From Sphingopyxis microcysteis (GTDB lineage: Bacteria; Pseudomonadota; Alphaproteobacteria; Sphingomonadales; Sphingomonadaceae): 64,000 nucleotides of DNA. Both the position numbers and the translations under genes were made by a program. Positions 1-6,731 of the stretch are shown here, one piece after another (within the stretch, counting starts at the first letter, position 1; every line of letters begins with the position of its first letter). The stretch is from NCBI RefSeq assembly GCF_012274265.1, contig NZ_JAANYY010000004.1:310001-374000 (forward strand). Direction: 5' to 3'. The notes under the pieces are model-generated. The model did no database searches, was not told the DNA's origin, and saw nothing but the letters and a program-made list of their open reading frames with translations.

Positions 1-1
1 A

Positions 2-124
2 GGGCTTCAGGATGTCGTCTTGCCGCTTCATCATTGCTACGTGCACACTCTTTCTAACACGGGCGCTTTCAAGCTCATCGAGAACCATGATGGAGCGAGC
101 TTCATCAAGATGATGCGTGAATGA
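2..124 (+). CDS. 3' end of an unidentified gene
   Basis: A reading frame is open from the left edge and closes at TGA 122-124, so only about 40 C-terminal residues are visible, ending FIKMMRE. It contains a His-His-Cys-Tyr stretch and is visibly less G+C-rich than the portal gene that starts 48 bases later. In gene transfer agent clusters the large terminase normally sits here, but this tail is not what I would expect of a terminase C-terminus. I cannot name the family. Either an unrelated gene has been inserted next to the head genes or the cluster has lost its packaging end. Confidence 0.45.
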   Translation, partial: GLQDVVLPLHHCYVHTLSNTGAFKLIENHDGASFIKMMRE

Positions 125-172
125 GCGATGGCTAAGACGTAGGTCTCAGCCTCACTAAATCGGAGGATTCTC

Positions 173-1291
173 ATGAACTGGTTTGGCCGGAAGGCTGCGC
201 AGTCCGCTGCGCGGCCTGCTTTGTCGCGGGTGTATGGGGCATATGGGGTGATGGGCGGTGCGCCCGCGCCCTTGTCGTTCGAGGCGCAGGTGCGCGAGGG
301 GTATCTGTCCAATGCGATCGTGCAGCGGGCGGTGCGGCTGGTGGCCGAGGCGGCCGGAAGCGCGCCGATCGTTGCGAGCGATCCGGCGCTGGGGGCGCTG
401 GTGGCGGCGACGTCGGGCGGGCAGGGGCTCGTTGAGACGCTCGCGTCGCAGCTGTTGCTCCACGGCAATGGCTATGTGCAGATCTTGACCGATGGCGCGG
501 GGGCGGCGGCGGAGCTGTTTGCGCTGCGTCCCGAGCGGGTAACGGTCGAGGCGGATAGCCGCGGGTGGCCGGTCGCCTATCGGTACAAGGCGGGCGGGTC
601 GGCGGTGGTGCTGCCCGCCGAGGATGGCGCGGGGCGGACGGCGGTGGTGCATGTGAAGGCGCTGCACCCGCTGGACGATCATTATGGCGCGGGGTGCCTG
701 GGCGCGGCGGCGGGCGCGATTGCGGCGCATAATGCCGCGGCGAAATGGAATGCGGCGCTGCTTGAGAATGCGGCGCGGCCGTCGGGGGCGCTGGTGCATG
801 ATCCGGGCGACAAGGGGATGCCGTTGTCGGCGGAGCAGGTCGAGCGGCTGCGCGAGGAGCTGAGCGAGAGTTTTGCGGGCGGGGCGAATGCGGGGCGGCC
901 GTTGCTGCTGGAGGGCGGGCTCAAGTGGCAGGCGCTGTCGCTGACGCCTGCCGAGATGGATTTCCTGGCGCTCAAGGAGTCGAGCGCGCGCGAGATTGCG
1001 ATGGCGTTCGGGGTGCCGCCGATGCTGCTCGGGCTGCCCGGCGATGCGACCTACGCCAATTACCGCGAGGCCAATCGGGCGCTTTGGCGGCTGACGGTGC
1101 TGCCGCTCTGCGCGAAGATTTTGGGGGCGGTGGCGCAGGGGCTGCGCGGGTGGTTCGACAGGGCGGAGCTGCGGGTCGACCTGGATCAGGTGCCGGCGCT
1201 GGCGGAGGACCGGATGGCGCTGTGGCACGAGGTGTCGGCGGCGGACTGGTTGAGCGCGGACGAGAAGAAGGCGTTGTTGGGGGTGGCGTAG
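173..1291 (+). CDS. GTA/phage portal protein (HK97 family, GTA gp3-like)
   Basis: The product is 372 residues long and resembles the HK97-type portal of Rhodobacter-type gene transfer agents, the ring through which DNA enters the head. Typical features are an N-terminal segment followed by GYLSNAIVQRAVRLVAEAAG, a middle region with HGNGYVQIL, and the C-terminal block ALKESSAREIAMAFGVPPML followed by YANYREANRALW, which is characteristic of this portal family. The start is supported by GGAGG at 162-166, six bases before the ATG. It opens the structural cluster, followed by DUF6127, protease and capsid in the usual GTA order. The reading frame is intact, unlike the capsid. Confidence 0.93.
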   Translation: MNWFGRKAAQSAARPALSRVYGAYGVMGGAPAPLSFEAQVREGYLSNAIVQRAVRLVAEAAGSAPIVASDPALGALVAATSGGQGLVETLASQLLLHGNGYVQILTDGAGAAAELFALRPERVTVEADSRGWPVAYRYKAGGSAVVLPAEDGAGRTAVVHVKALHPLDDHYGAGCLGAAAGAIAAHNAAAKWNAALLENAARPSGALVHDPGDKGMPLSAEQVERLREELSESFAGGANAGRPLLLEGGLKWQALSLTPAEMDFLALKESSAREIAMAFGVPPMLLGLPGDATYANYREANRALWRLTVLPLCAKILGAVAQGLRGWFDRAELRVDLDQVPALAEDRMALWHEVSAADWLSADEKKALLGVA

Positions 1292-1307
1292 CGTTTGCGG
1301 GCGACGG

Positions 1308-1386
1308 CCCACCCCCACCCAGCTTCGCCTAGGCAGCAAGCTGCCAAGGCTGCGCAACCCTCCCCCATCCCAGGGGGAGGGATTTT
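1308..1386. repeat. Palindromic intergenic repeat (CTTCGCCTAGGCAGCAAGCTG family)
   Basis: The stretch reads CACCCAGCTTCGCCTAGG, then GCAGCAAGCTGCCAAGG, and ends with a CCCTCCCCC/GGGGGAGGG hairpin before a T-run. The same core appears in reverse orientation around 36950-36995, so this is a dispersed repeat family. The final hairpin plus TTTTT could also act as a weak terminator between portal and DUF6127. Confidence 0.75.
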
Positions 1387-1401
1387 TGTGAGGACATCGA
1401 C

Positions 1402-1710
1402 ATGGATGAGGAAGAGGCGCTGGCGCGGTTGATCGCGCTGGCGGGGACGAGTGCGCCCGATGCGGCCTTGCTGCGCGCGGTGGTCGAGGAGGCAAGCGAG
1501 CTGGGGGCGCGGCGGGCGCTGGCGCGGCTGGGGCTGGCCGATGCGGCGGCGCGCGACGACATGGCCGACCTGCGCCAGCTGCTCGGCGCGTGGCGCGACG
1601 CCAAGACGAGCGCGTGGAAGGCGGCGGTCGACTGGGCGGTGCGCGCGATGCTGGCAATGCTGGTCGTGGGGCTGGCGGTGAAGCTGGGGCTGCCGGGGCT
1701 GTTGCGGTGA
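1402..1710 (+). CDS. DUF6127-like small membrane protein of the GTA cluster
   Basis: A 102-residue protein with an acidic, helical N-terminal two-thirds (EEASELGARRALARLGLAD, then LRQLLGAWRDAKTSAWKAAV) and a single C-terminal hydrophobic segment, about residues 78-100, that should cross the membrane. It matches my recollection of the DUF6127 proteins found between portal and protease in sphingomonad GTAs, in the position of the small RcGTA g3.5. Function is unknown; a helper role at the membrane during head assembly is only a guess. The ATG follows AGGACATCGAC, a usable ribosome binding site. Its stop overlaps a possible GTG start (1707) of the following frame. Confidence 0.75.
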   Translation: MDEEEALARLIALAGTSAPDAALLRAVVEEASELGARRALARLGLADAAARDDMADLRQLLGAWRDAKTSAWKAAVDWAVRAMLAMLVVGLAVKLGLPGLLR

Positions 1711-1734
1711 GGGTGCACGCGGTGCTGGATAGAG

Positions 1735-1910
1735 GTTCACGCGGAGACGCGGAGGCGCGGAGGGAAGAAAGAGATTCGCGCAGAGGCGCAGAGAACGCAG
1801 AGGCGTTGGCGTGGAAATCGGCGGCGCAATCCGGTGTACACGTTGGGGAAATGAGGGCGGCTTTGCCGCCTTTTTCTTGCTCTCCGTCCTCTGCGTCTTG
1901 GCGCGAACAA
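1735..1910. repeat. Large inverted repeat (CGCGGAGGCGCGGAG family) at the protease start
   Basis: The left arm (about 1735-1805) carries ACGCGGAGACGCGGAGGC and GCAGAGGCGCAGAGAACGC. The right arm (about 1868-1908) carries CTCTCCGTCCTCTGCGTC followed by TTGGCGCGAA, its approximate reverse complement. The element lies where the prohead protease should begin and appears to have displaced the native start. It is similar in style to the element at 5696-5852 (CACAAAGACACAAAGGCAC), a related motif with different bases. Confidence 0.75.
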
Positions 1911-2306
1911 TCCGTCGTCCGCTTTGCTGGCTATGCGGCGGTGTTCGATCGGGTCGATCGTGGGGGCGATGTCGTGCGGGCGGGGGCGTTTGCGGCGAGT
2001 TTGCGGGAGCGACGGGCGGTGCCGCTGCTTTGGCAGCATCGGCCGGGGGCGGTGATCGGGGTTATCGAGCGATTGGCGGAGGATGCGCGCGGGCTGCGGG
2101 TGGTGGCGCGCCTGACGCATCCGACGCCGGCGGGGCTGGTCGCGCGTGGGGCGCTGACGGGATTGAGCTTTGGCTATCGGGTGACGGCGGCGCGGGGGGC
2201 GCGCCCGCGCGAGTTGCTGGGGCTGGAGCTGGCCGAAGTGAGTCTGGTGGCGGTGCCGATGCAGCCGCTGGCGCGGGTGATTGCGGTGGATTCAACGAAG
2301 GAGTGA
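1851..2306 (+). CDS. GTA prohead protease (HK97 family, gp4-like), start disturbed
   Basis: From FAGYAAVFDRVDRGGDVVR onward the protein matches the HK97 prohead protease family (peptidase S78), which trims the capsid scaffold during head maturation. The expected catalytic His is in LLWQHRPG and the Ser in GALTGLSFGYRV. Family members usually start with Met just before RFAGYA, but here that position is GTC. The nearest in-frame ATG is 1851, inside the right flank of a large inverted repeat; a GTG at 1707, overlapping the stop of the previous gene, is the other option and would translate the whole repeat. The conserved domain is intact to the stop, 5 bases before the capsid ATG. Whether it is still made at a useful level is uncertain. 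Confidence 0.8.
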   Translation: MRAALPPFSCSPSSASWREQSVVRFAGYAAVFDRVDRGGDVVRAGAFAASLRERRAVPLLWQHRPGAVIGVIERLAEDARGLRVVARLTHPTPAGLVARGALTGLSFGYRVTAARGARPRELLGLELAEVSLVAVPMQPLARVIAVDSTKE

Positions 2307-2311
2307 CGGGC

Positions 2312-3454
2312 ATGGAAGTGGAAATGGAAGTGAAAGCGGATGCGCTGGACGGGGCGTTCGATGCGGTGCTGGCGGCGGAAGCCGTTGATGATCTGAAGGC
2401 GTCGGTCGCGGCGTTGAAGGCGCAAGTCGATGCGCAGGCGGTCGCCGCTTCGCGGTTGCCGCTCGACGGGGCGAAGGCAGCCGATCCGGCGCGTGATGCC
2501 TTTGTCGAGCGATACCTGCGGCGCGGGATCGATGCGGGCGTCGAGATGAAAAGCCTGTCGGGGGCGACCGGCGGCGAGGGCGGCTTTGCGGTGCCGCGCG
2601 AGATCGACGGCAGCATTGCCGAAACGCTGAAATCGCTGTCGCCGATCCGTAGCATCGCGACGGTCGTGCAGACGGGAACGAGCGGGTATCGCAAGCTGGT
2701 CGCGACGGGCGCGATGGGGGCGCGATGGGGGCGGGCTGGGTCGGCGAGACCGCGGCGCGGCCCGAAACCGCGACGCGCGCCTTTGCCGAAATTGCGCCGC
2801 CGTCGGGCGAGCTTTACGCCAATCCGGCAGCGAGCCAGGCGATGCTGGACGATGCGATGTTCAACGTCGAGGACTGGCTGGCCGACCAGCTGGGGCGCGA
2901 ATTTGCGGTCGCCGAGGGCAGCGCGTTCGTGACCGGCAACGGCACGAACCGGCCCAAGGGGTTCCTGACCTATGCGACCACGAACGAAGTCGACAGCGTG
3001 CGGGCGTTCGGGACGTTGCAGCATCTGGCGACGGGGACGGCAGGCGCGTTTCCGGCGGCGAACCCGCAGGACAAGCTGGTCGAGCTGGTTCATTCGCTGA
3101 AGGGGCCGTACCGGCAGGGCGCGTGTTGGGTGATGAATTCGGACACGCTGGCGCGCATCCGCAAGTTCAAGACGAGCGACGGCGCGTTCATCTGGCAGCC
3201 GGGGCTGGTCGAAGGGCAGGCGGCGACCTTGCTGGGTTATCCGGTGGTCGAGGCCGAGGACATGCCCGACGTGGCGGCGAACAGCCTGTCGATCGCGTTC
3301 GGCAATTTCCGCGCCGGTTACCTGATCGCCGACCGCGGCGAGACGCGCATCCTGCGCGATCCGTTCCTTTGTGCATTTCTATGCAACCAAAAGGGTCGGC
3401 GGTGCGATCATCGATTCACAGGCCATCAAGTTGATGAAATTCGCCGCCAGCTGA
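2312..3454 (+). pseudogene. GTA major capsid protein (HK97 fold, gp5-like), double-frameshifted
   Basis: The protein begins MEVEMEVKADALDGAFD, has a coiled-coil scaffold-like N-terminus, and continues through SGATGGEGGFAVPREIDGSI to GYRKLVATGAMGA in frame 2. At 2711-2732 an 11-bp unit is present twice, and the continuation (GWVGETAARPETATRAFAEI, through GELYANPAASQAMLDDAMF, to ETRILRDPF) is read in frame 1. At about 3366-3368 the frame returns to 2 for FVHFYATKRVGGAIIDSQ and KLMKFAAS, stopping at TGA 3452-3454. Relatives usually have about four more residues between RDPF and FVHF, so an 11-bp loss is the simplest reading. One ribosome cannot make the complete capsid from this sequence. Without the first change the product would be about 380 residues, normal for the family. 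Confidence 0.88.
2711..2732. repeat. 11-bp tandem duplication inside the capsid gene
   Basis: The unit GCGATGGGGGC occurs at 2711-2721 and again, identically, at 2722-2732. Removing one copy restores GAMGAGWVGETA, the expected capsid sequence, in a single frame. Confidence 0.9.
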
Positions 3455-3474
3455 TTTTTACGCTGGCGCGATGG

Positions 3475-3531
3475 GCGCCCGGTCCATGCTCCCTACCCCC
3501 TTTCGGGGCGGACCGGGCGCTGACTTTTCTT
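3475..3531 (+). terminator. Hairpin with T-rich tail after the capsid gene
   Basis: A perfect 11-bp stem, GCGCCCGGTCC (3475-3485) and GGACCGGGCGC (3510-3520), encloses a second small CCCC/GGGG hairpin and is followed by TGACTTTTCTT. It could attenuate transcription so that capsid is made in excess over the connector and tail genes, or protect the 3' end of the capsid message. Confidence 0.6.
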
Positions 3532-3540
3532 GATGGAGAC

Positions 3541-4095
3541 ATGGCGATGATGATGAGCCTGGTTCCGGGGGCATCCCCGGTGAGCCTGACCGAGGCGCGC
3601 GGGTGGTTGCGGCTGGGCGGTGCGAGCGACGATGCGGTGGTCGAGCCGCTGCTGCGTGCGGCGACGGCGATTTGCGAAGCCTTTGTCGGCCAGTGGCTGG
3701 TGCGGCGATCGGGCAGCGAGCTGGTGCCGGTGGTACAGGGCGCGGCGCGGCTGAGCGTGCGGCCGGTGGTCGCGGTCGACGAAGTACGGATGCTGGCGGC
3801 GGACGATAGCGAGACGGTGCTGGCGGTTGGCGATTACCGGCTGTCGCTGGCGGCGGATGGCGCGGGGCGGCTGATGATCGCGTCGCAGCATGGCGCGGTG
3901 CGGGTGCGCGTAACCTATCGCGCCGGCATGGCGGAGGCGGGCGCGGAGGTGCCCGAGGCGATCCGCCACGGCATCGTGCGGCTGGTGCAGCATCTGTACG
4001 AGGCGCGCGACGCGAAGGAGGTACCGCCGCCGCCCGCGGCGATCGCAGCGCTGTGGCAGCCGTGGCGGGCGCTGCGCCTGGGCAGCCGGCGATGA
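3541..4095 (+). CDS. GTA head-tail connector (gp6-like)
   Basis: The 184-residue protein contains the pattern VSLTEARGWLRLGGASDDAV, followed by LLRAATAICEAFVGQWLV, typical of phage gp6-like head-tail connector proteins that sit under the portal. The C-terminal half (DYRLSLAADGAGRLMI, VRVTYRAGMAEAGAEVPEAI, VRLVQHLYEARD) also fits that family. The ATG at 3541 has GGAG seven bases upstream; further ATGs at 3547-3555 are possible. Because of the capsid frameshift this frame is open continuously from the capsid, but a fusion protein is unlikely to be meaningful. It overlaps the next gene by ATGA, so the two are translationally coupled. Confidence 0.85.
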   Translation: MAMMMSLVPGASPVSLTEARGWLRLGGASDDAVVEPLLRAATAICEAFVGQWLVRRSGSELVPVVQGAARLSVRPVVAVDEVRMLAADDSETVLAVGDYRLSLAADGAGRLMIASQHGAVRVRVTYRAGMAEAGAEVPEAIRHGIVRLVQHLYEARDAKEVPPPPAAIAALWQPWRALRLGSRR

Positions 4096-4484
4096 GCGGC
4101 GCCGAGCAGGCGGTGCGCGCGAAGGCGCTGGCGCTGCTGGGGGATGACGCGGAGCTGGCGGGGCTGGTGCATGGGGTTTTTGACGGCACGCCGGTGCGGG
4201 TAAACGCGCCCTATATGTCCGTTGCCGGTGCCGAGGGGGTCGATTGGGGGACCAAGGATCGGGCGGGGCGCGAGGTGCGGTTGACGCTGGCGCTGGTCGG
4301 GGTCGGTGGCGCGGTCGATGATGTGGCCGCAGGACGGATCGAGGCGGTGGTGGCGGGGCTGCGCGGGGTGGCCGATGGCTGGTCGGTGGTCAGCGCGCGG
4401 GTGGTGCGGACGCGGTTCGCGTTCGTGCGTGACGGCGGGTGGCGGCACGAGCTGGTGGTGCGGTGCCGGTGTTTGGTGGGGTAA
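4092..4484 (+). CDS. GTA tail terminator/head-tail joining protein (DUF3168, gp8-like)
   Basis: A 130-residue protein of the DUF3168 (HK97 gp10-like) family, which caps the tail tube at the head junction. The visible pattern is LVHGVFDGTPVRVNAPYMSV, then a charged loop and the beta-rich stretch REVRLTLALVG, ending in RTRFAFVRDGGWRHELVVRC. ATG 4092 overlaps the connector stop (ATGA). RcGTA has an additional head-closure gene (g7) between these two; nothing equivalent fits here, so it is absent or was never present in this lineage. Confidence 0.82.
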   Translation: MSGAEQAVRAKALALLGDDAELAGLVHGVFDGTPVRVNAPYMSVAGAEGVDWGTKDRAGREVRLTLALVGVGGAVDDVAAGRIEAVVAGLRGVADGWSVVSARVVRTRFAFVRDGGWRHELVVRCRCLVG

Positions 4485-4487
4485 GGC

Positions 4488-4564
4488 CGTCGCCCCGCGA
4501 CGGCGGGGGTCGTCTGCGACCATGGGCTAGGCCGCTGGCGGCCCCCGCCTTCGCGGGGGCGACG
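4488..4564. repeat. Palindromic repeat (CGCCCCCGCGAAGGCGGGGG family)
   Basis: The left arm GTCGCCCCGCGACGGCGGGG and right arm CCCCCGCCTTCGCGGGGGCG flank a short spacer. The same family recurs at 21059-21090, 50580-50668 and 52404-52493. Confidence 0.8.
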
Positions 4565-4570
4565 ATGCGA

Positions 4571-4900
4571 TCACTCGCCCGGCATCGTGTTGTTGGATTT
4601 ATAGTCCTTGAACTTGTCGGTGAAGTTCGCGTGGTAATCCTCGATCTGCATATCGGCGTCTTCGGTCGCGACGGCGAGTGAATCGCCGCCCGAGCGGCCG
4701 AGCGCGATCACCGCCTTGCGGAAGGCGTCGCGTTCGGTGCTGCAATTGGCTTTCAGCGCCATTTCATATTCGACCTCTTCGACCTTGGCCTCGAGCGCCT
4801 TTTTCATGTCGTCGCGCAGGCATTTGGTGAAGGCGGCGCGCGTCGTGTCGACCGCGGGCGACTGGATCATGGCGGCAAAAATCAATGACGTAATCAGCAT
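4571..4900 (-). CDS. Unidentified small exported protein, antisense within the GTA cluster
   Basis: This is the only gene in the GTA cluster on the opposite strand. The 109-residue product starts MLITSLIFAAMIQSPAV, a plausible short signal peptide, and continues as a charged, helical protein with two cysteines (KCLRDDMKKALEAKVEEVEY, then LKANCSTERDAFRKAV), which could form a disulfide in the periplasm. Its base composition and residue use are less biased than those of its neighbours. It fits between the tail terminator and major tail protein genes without overlapping either. An upstream in-frame ATG at 4954 would overlap the tail gene and is less likely. I do not recognise the family. It looks like a host cargo gene rather than a structural one. 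Confidence 0.65.
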   Translation of the reverse strand: MLITSLIFAAMIQSPAVDTTRAAFTKCLRDDMKKALEAKVEEVEYEMALKANCSTERDAFRKAVIALGRSGGDSLAVATEDADMQIEDYHANFTDKFKDYKSNNTMPGE

Positions 4901-4947
4901 CCTGCGACTCCCCGTTCCGCATGTTTTTCTGATGAGGAGATTAGACG

Positions 4948-5355
4948 ATGGCAATTGAAAATGGGAGCGCTTTTCTGCTCAAGGTCGGTGATGGCGCCGC
5001 GCCGCCGACTTATGCGACGGTCGCCGGGCTGCGCACGACGCAATTGTCGGTGAACGGCGAGGCGGTGAACGTCACGACGAAGGATTCGGGCGGCTGGCGC
5101 AGCTTGCTGTCGGGTGCCGGGGTGCGATCGGTTTCGGTGAGCGCTGCGGGGATCTTTACCGGGTCGGCCGCCGAGGTGCGCGTGCGCGGCCATGCGCTGG
5201 CGGGGACGATCGACGATTATGAGCTGAGCTTCGAAAGTGGCGAGCGGCTGCGCGGGCGGTTCCTGGTGACGCGGCTGGACTATGCCGGCGATTACAACGG
5301 CGAGCGCAATTATACGCTGAACTTGGAATCGAGCGGCGCGGTGGTGAGCCTGTGA
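4948..5355 (+). CDS. GTA major tail protein (TP901-1/gp9-like)
   Basis: The 135-residue protein forms the stacked rings of the tail tube. The typical start MAIENGSAFLLKVGDG, the LRTTQLSVNGEAVNVTTKDS segment, the GVRSVSVSAAGIFTGSAAE block, and the end YAGDYNGERNYTLNLESSG match TP901-1-type major tail proteins of GTAs. The start is preceded by GAGGAGATTAGACG. Its TGA overlaps the GTG of the next gene, as expected for coupled tail and chaperone genes. The frame is intact. Confidence 0.9.
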   Translation: MAIENGSAFLLKVGDGAAPPTYATVAGLRTTQLSVNGEAVNVTTKDSGGWRSLLSGAGVRSVSVSAAGIFTGSAAEVRVRGHALAGTIDDYELSFESGERLRGRFLVTRLDYAGDYNGERNYTLNLESSGAVVSL

Positions 5356-5666
5356 GTGCGGCGGCGAATGTCCTGCGCGGCGAGGCGGAGCTGCTGGTCG
5401 GCGAGCGGGCCTATGTGCTGCGCCCGAGTTTTGCGGCGCTGGTCGCGGCGGAGGCCGAGCTGGGGCCGCTGTTCGCTTTGGTCGAACGGGCGGCGGACGG
5501 GCGGCTGGGGCTGGGCGAGCTGGCGTCGTTGTTCTGGCATTGCGTGCGCGACCGGCCCGAGGCGTTGACGCGCGAGGCGGTGGGCGAAGCGGTGGTGGCG
5601 CAGGGGCTGGCGGCGGTGACCCCGGCGCTGCGCGTGCTGCTGGGGCAGATTTTGGCAGGGCGGTGA
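5352..5666 (+). CDS. GTA tail assembly chaperone (gp10-like)
   Basis: A 104-residue protein of the GTA gp10 family (phage tail assembly chaperone type). It begins with a short beta segment, LRGEAELLVGERAYVLRPSF, continues with a helical body, AALVAAEAELGPLFALVERA, and has the LGELASLFWHC motif typical of the family. It is expected to coat the tape measure until the tail tube polymerises. The GTG start overlaps the stop of the major tail gene (GTGA). An inverted repeat of about 150 bp separates it from the second chaperone, which normally follows immediately. Confidence 0.82.
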   Translation: MSAAANVLRGEAELLVGERAYVLRPSFAALVAAEAELGPLFALVERAADGRLGLGELASLFWHCVRDRPEALTREAVGEAVVAQGLAAVTPALRVLLGQILAGR

Positions 5667-5695
5667 GCGCTTTCGTTCGAGCAGGAAGAAAGCAG

Positions 5696-5852
5696 GATCT
5701 CACACAAAGACACAAAGGCACAAAGATGTCGCGTTGGGCGATGTGTCATCCGGTCGCGTGGCGGTCGTGCTAGGTCGCGGCGATACGGGCTTGGCTGCGG
5801 CTTCGCCGCAACTGCTTCTTCTTCGTGCCTTTGTGTCTTTGTGTGAGATTCC
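5696..5852. repeat. Long inverted repeat (CACACAAAGACACAAAGGCAC family)
   Basis: The left arm TCTCACACAAAGACACAAAG is followed by GCACAAAGATG. The right arm at about 5820-5852 reads CTTCGTGCCTTTGTGTCTTT followed by GTGTGAGATT, nearly the exact reverse complement. The roughly 90-base interior has no gene. A degenerate copy lies at 15131-15280. Confidence 0.88.
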
Positions 5853-5882
5853 TTTGAACCGGCGCTTGGGGAGTGGGCAAGG

Positions 5883-6113
5883 ATGAGTTCCCGAACCGAG
5901 GCGGCTAGCGGGCAGGCTTTTGGTCCGTGCGCCGTGCGGCTGCTGGGCGTCATGGCGCGGGTCGCGGGGTGGTCGCCCGACATTTTCTGGAATGCGACGC
6001 CCGCCGATGTGCGGGCGGTGCTGGCGGGGTGGGTCGAGGCGGGCGGCGATGCCGGTTTCGACGGCGCCGCGCTGGAGGCACTGATGGAGCAATTTCCCGA
6101 TGGACGAGATTGA
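5883..6113 (+). CDS. GTA second tail chaperone (gp10.1-like, TAC family)
   Basis: A 76-residue protein with the compact helical pattern of GTA gp10.1/phage TAC chaperones. Diagnostic pieces are RLLGVMARVAGWSPDIFWNA and TPADVRAVLAGWVE. It lies directly upstream of the tape measure gene and overlaps it by 14 bases, which is the standard arrangement for the chaperone that guides tape-measure packing. The ATG follows GCAAGG. Small size and position make the assignment fairly safe. Confidence 0.8.
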   Translation: MSSRTEAASGQAFGPCAVRLLGVMARVAGWSPDIFWNATPADVRAVLAGWVEAGGDAGFDGAALEALMEQFPDGRD

Positions 6114-6669
6114 CGAGATGGTGGTGGCGGTGCGCGCCGACACCGGGGCGTTCCGGCGCGACATTGCGGCGCTGCGCGCCGAACTGGGCGGCGAACTGGT
6201 CGGTGAGGCCGAGCGCGCCGGGCGCGCGATCGACCGGGCGCTGAGCCGCGCGATCGTCAATGGCAAGCTGGGGTTCGAGGATTTGAAGCGGCTGGCGCTG
6301 TCGGTGATGGCCGACATCGCGCGCGCGGCGGTGACGAACGGCATTGGCGCGGCGACCGGTGGCCAGGGCGTTGGCGGCGGGTTGCTGTCGCTGGGCCAGA
6401 GCCTGCTGCTCGGGCTGTTCGGGGCGCCGGGGCGCGCGACCGGCGGGCCGGTAAGCGCAGGGCGCGCGTACCGGGTCGGCGAGCGCGGGCCGGAGTTGTT
6501 CGTGCCGACCGCGAGCGGGCGGGTCGAAGCGGCGGGCGGCGCAGCGCGCGATATTGCGATTACCGTGAATGTGCGGGGCGAGGTCGGGAGCGAACCGCAG
6601 CGGCTGGCGCAGACCGGGCGGCAGCTGGCGCGCGCGGTGCGGCGGGCGGTGGTGAGCGGCGAGGATTAG
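6100..6669 (+). CDS. GTA tape measure-related tail protein (gp11-like)
   Basis: A 189-residue protein comparable to the short RcGTA gp11, which sets tail length. The N-terminus (MDEIDEMVVAVRADTGAFRR, DIAALRAELGGELV) is helical. The middle has the amphipathic glycine-rich stretch GLLSLGQSLLLGLFGAPGR. The C-terminus contains RVGERGPELFVPTASGRV, a motif common near the end of tape-measure proteins, and IAITVNVRGEVGSEPQRLAQ. Such a length implies a short tail, consistent with small GTA particles. It overlaps the preceding chaperone gene by 14 bases. Confidence 0.82.
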   Translation: MDEIDEMVVAVRADTGAFRRDIAALRAELGGELVGEAERAGRAIDRALSRAIVNGKLGFEDLKRLALSVMADIARAAVTNGIGAATGGQGVGGGLLSLGQSLLLGLFGAPGRATGGPVSAGRAYRVGERGPELFVPTASGRVEAAGGAARDIAITVNVRGEVGSEPQRLAQTGRQLARAVRRAVVSGED

Positions 6670-6682
6670 GCGCGCCTGTAAG

Positions 6683-6704
6683 CCCCTCCCCTTCAGGGGA
6701 GGGG
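6683..6704. repeat. Short hairpin (CCCCTCCCC-TTCA-GGGGAGGGG)
   Basis: A near-perfect stem with a four-base loop, directly before a possible ATG at 6705. It belongs to the light-pyrimidine hairpin family also seen at 19177-19372, 36923-37107 and 59674-59798. Confidence 0.75.
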
Positions 6705-6731
6705 ATGTCGCAAGCTGGAAAGGCGGTTGTG

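Noticed and set aside
2711-3370. Programmed ribosomal frameshifting in the capsid
   Set aside because: No slippery heptamer or pausing structure is visible, two shifts of opposite sign would be needed, and a perfect tandem duplication explains the first one.
2725-4095. A capsid-connector fusion protein
   Set aside because: The continuous frame is a by-product of the capsid frameshift. The real capsid end is in another frame and stops at 3454, and the connector has its own start and ribosome binding site.
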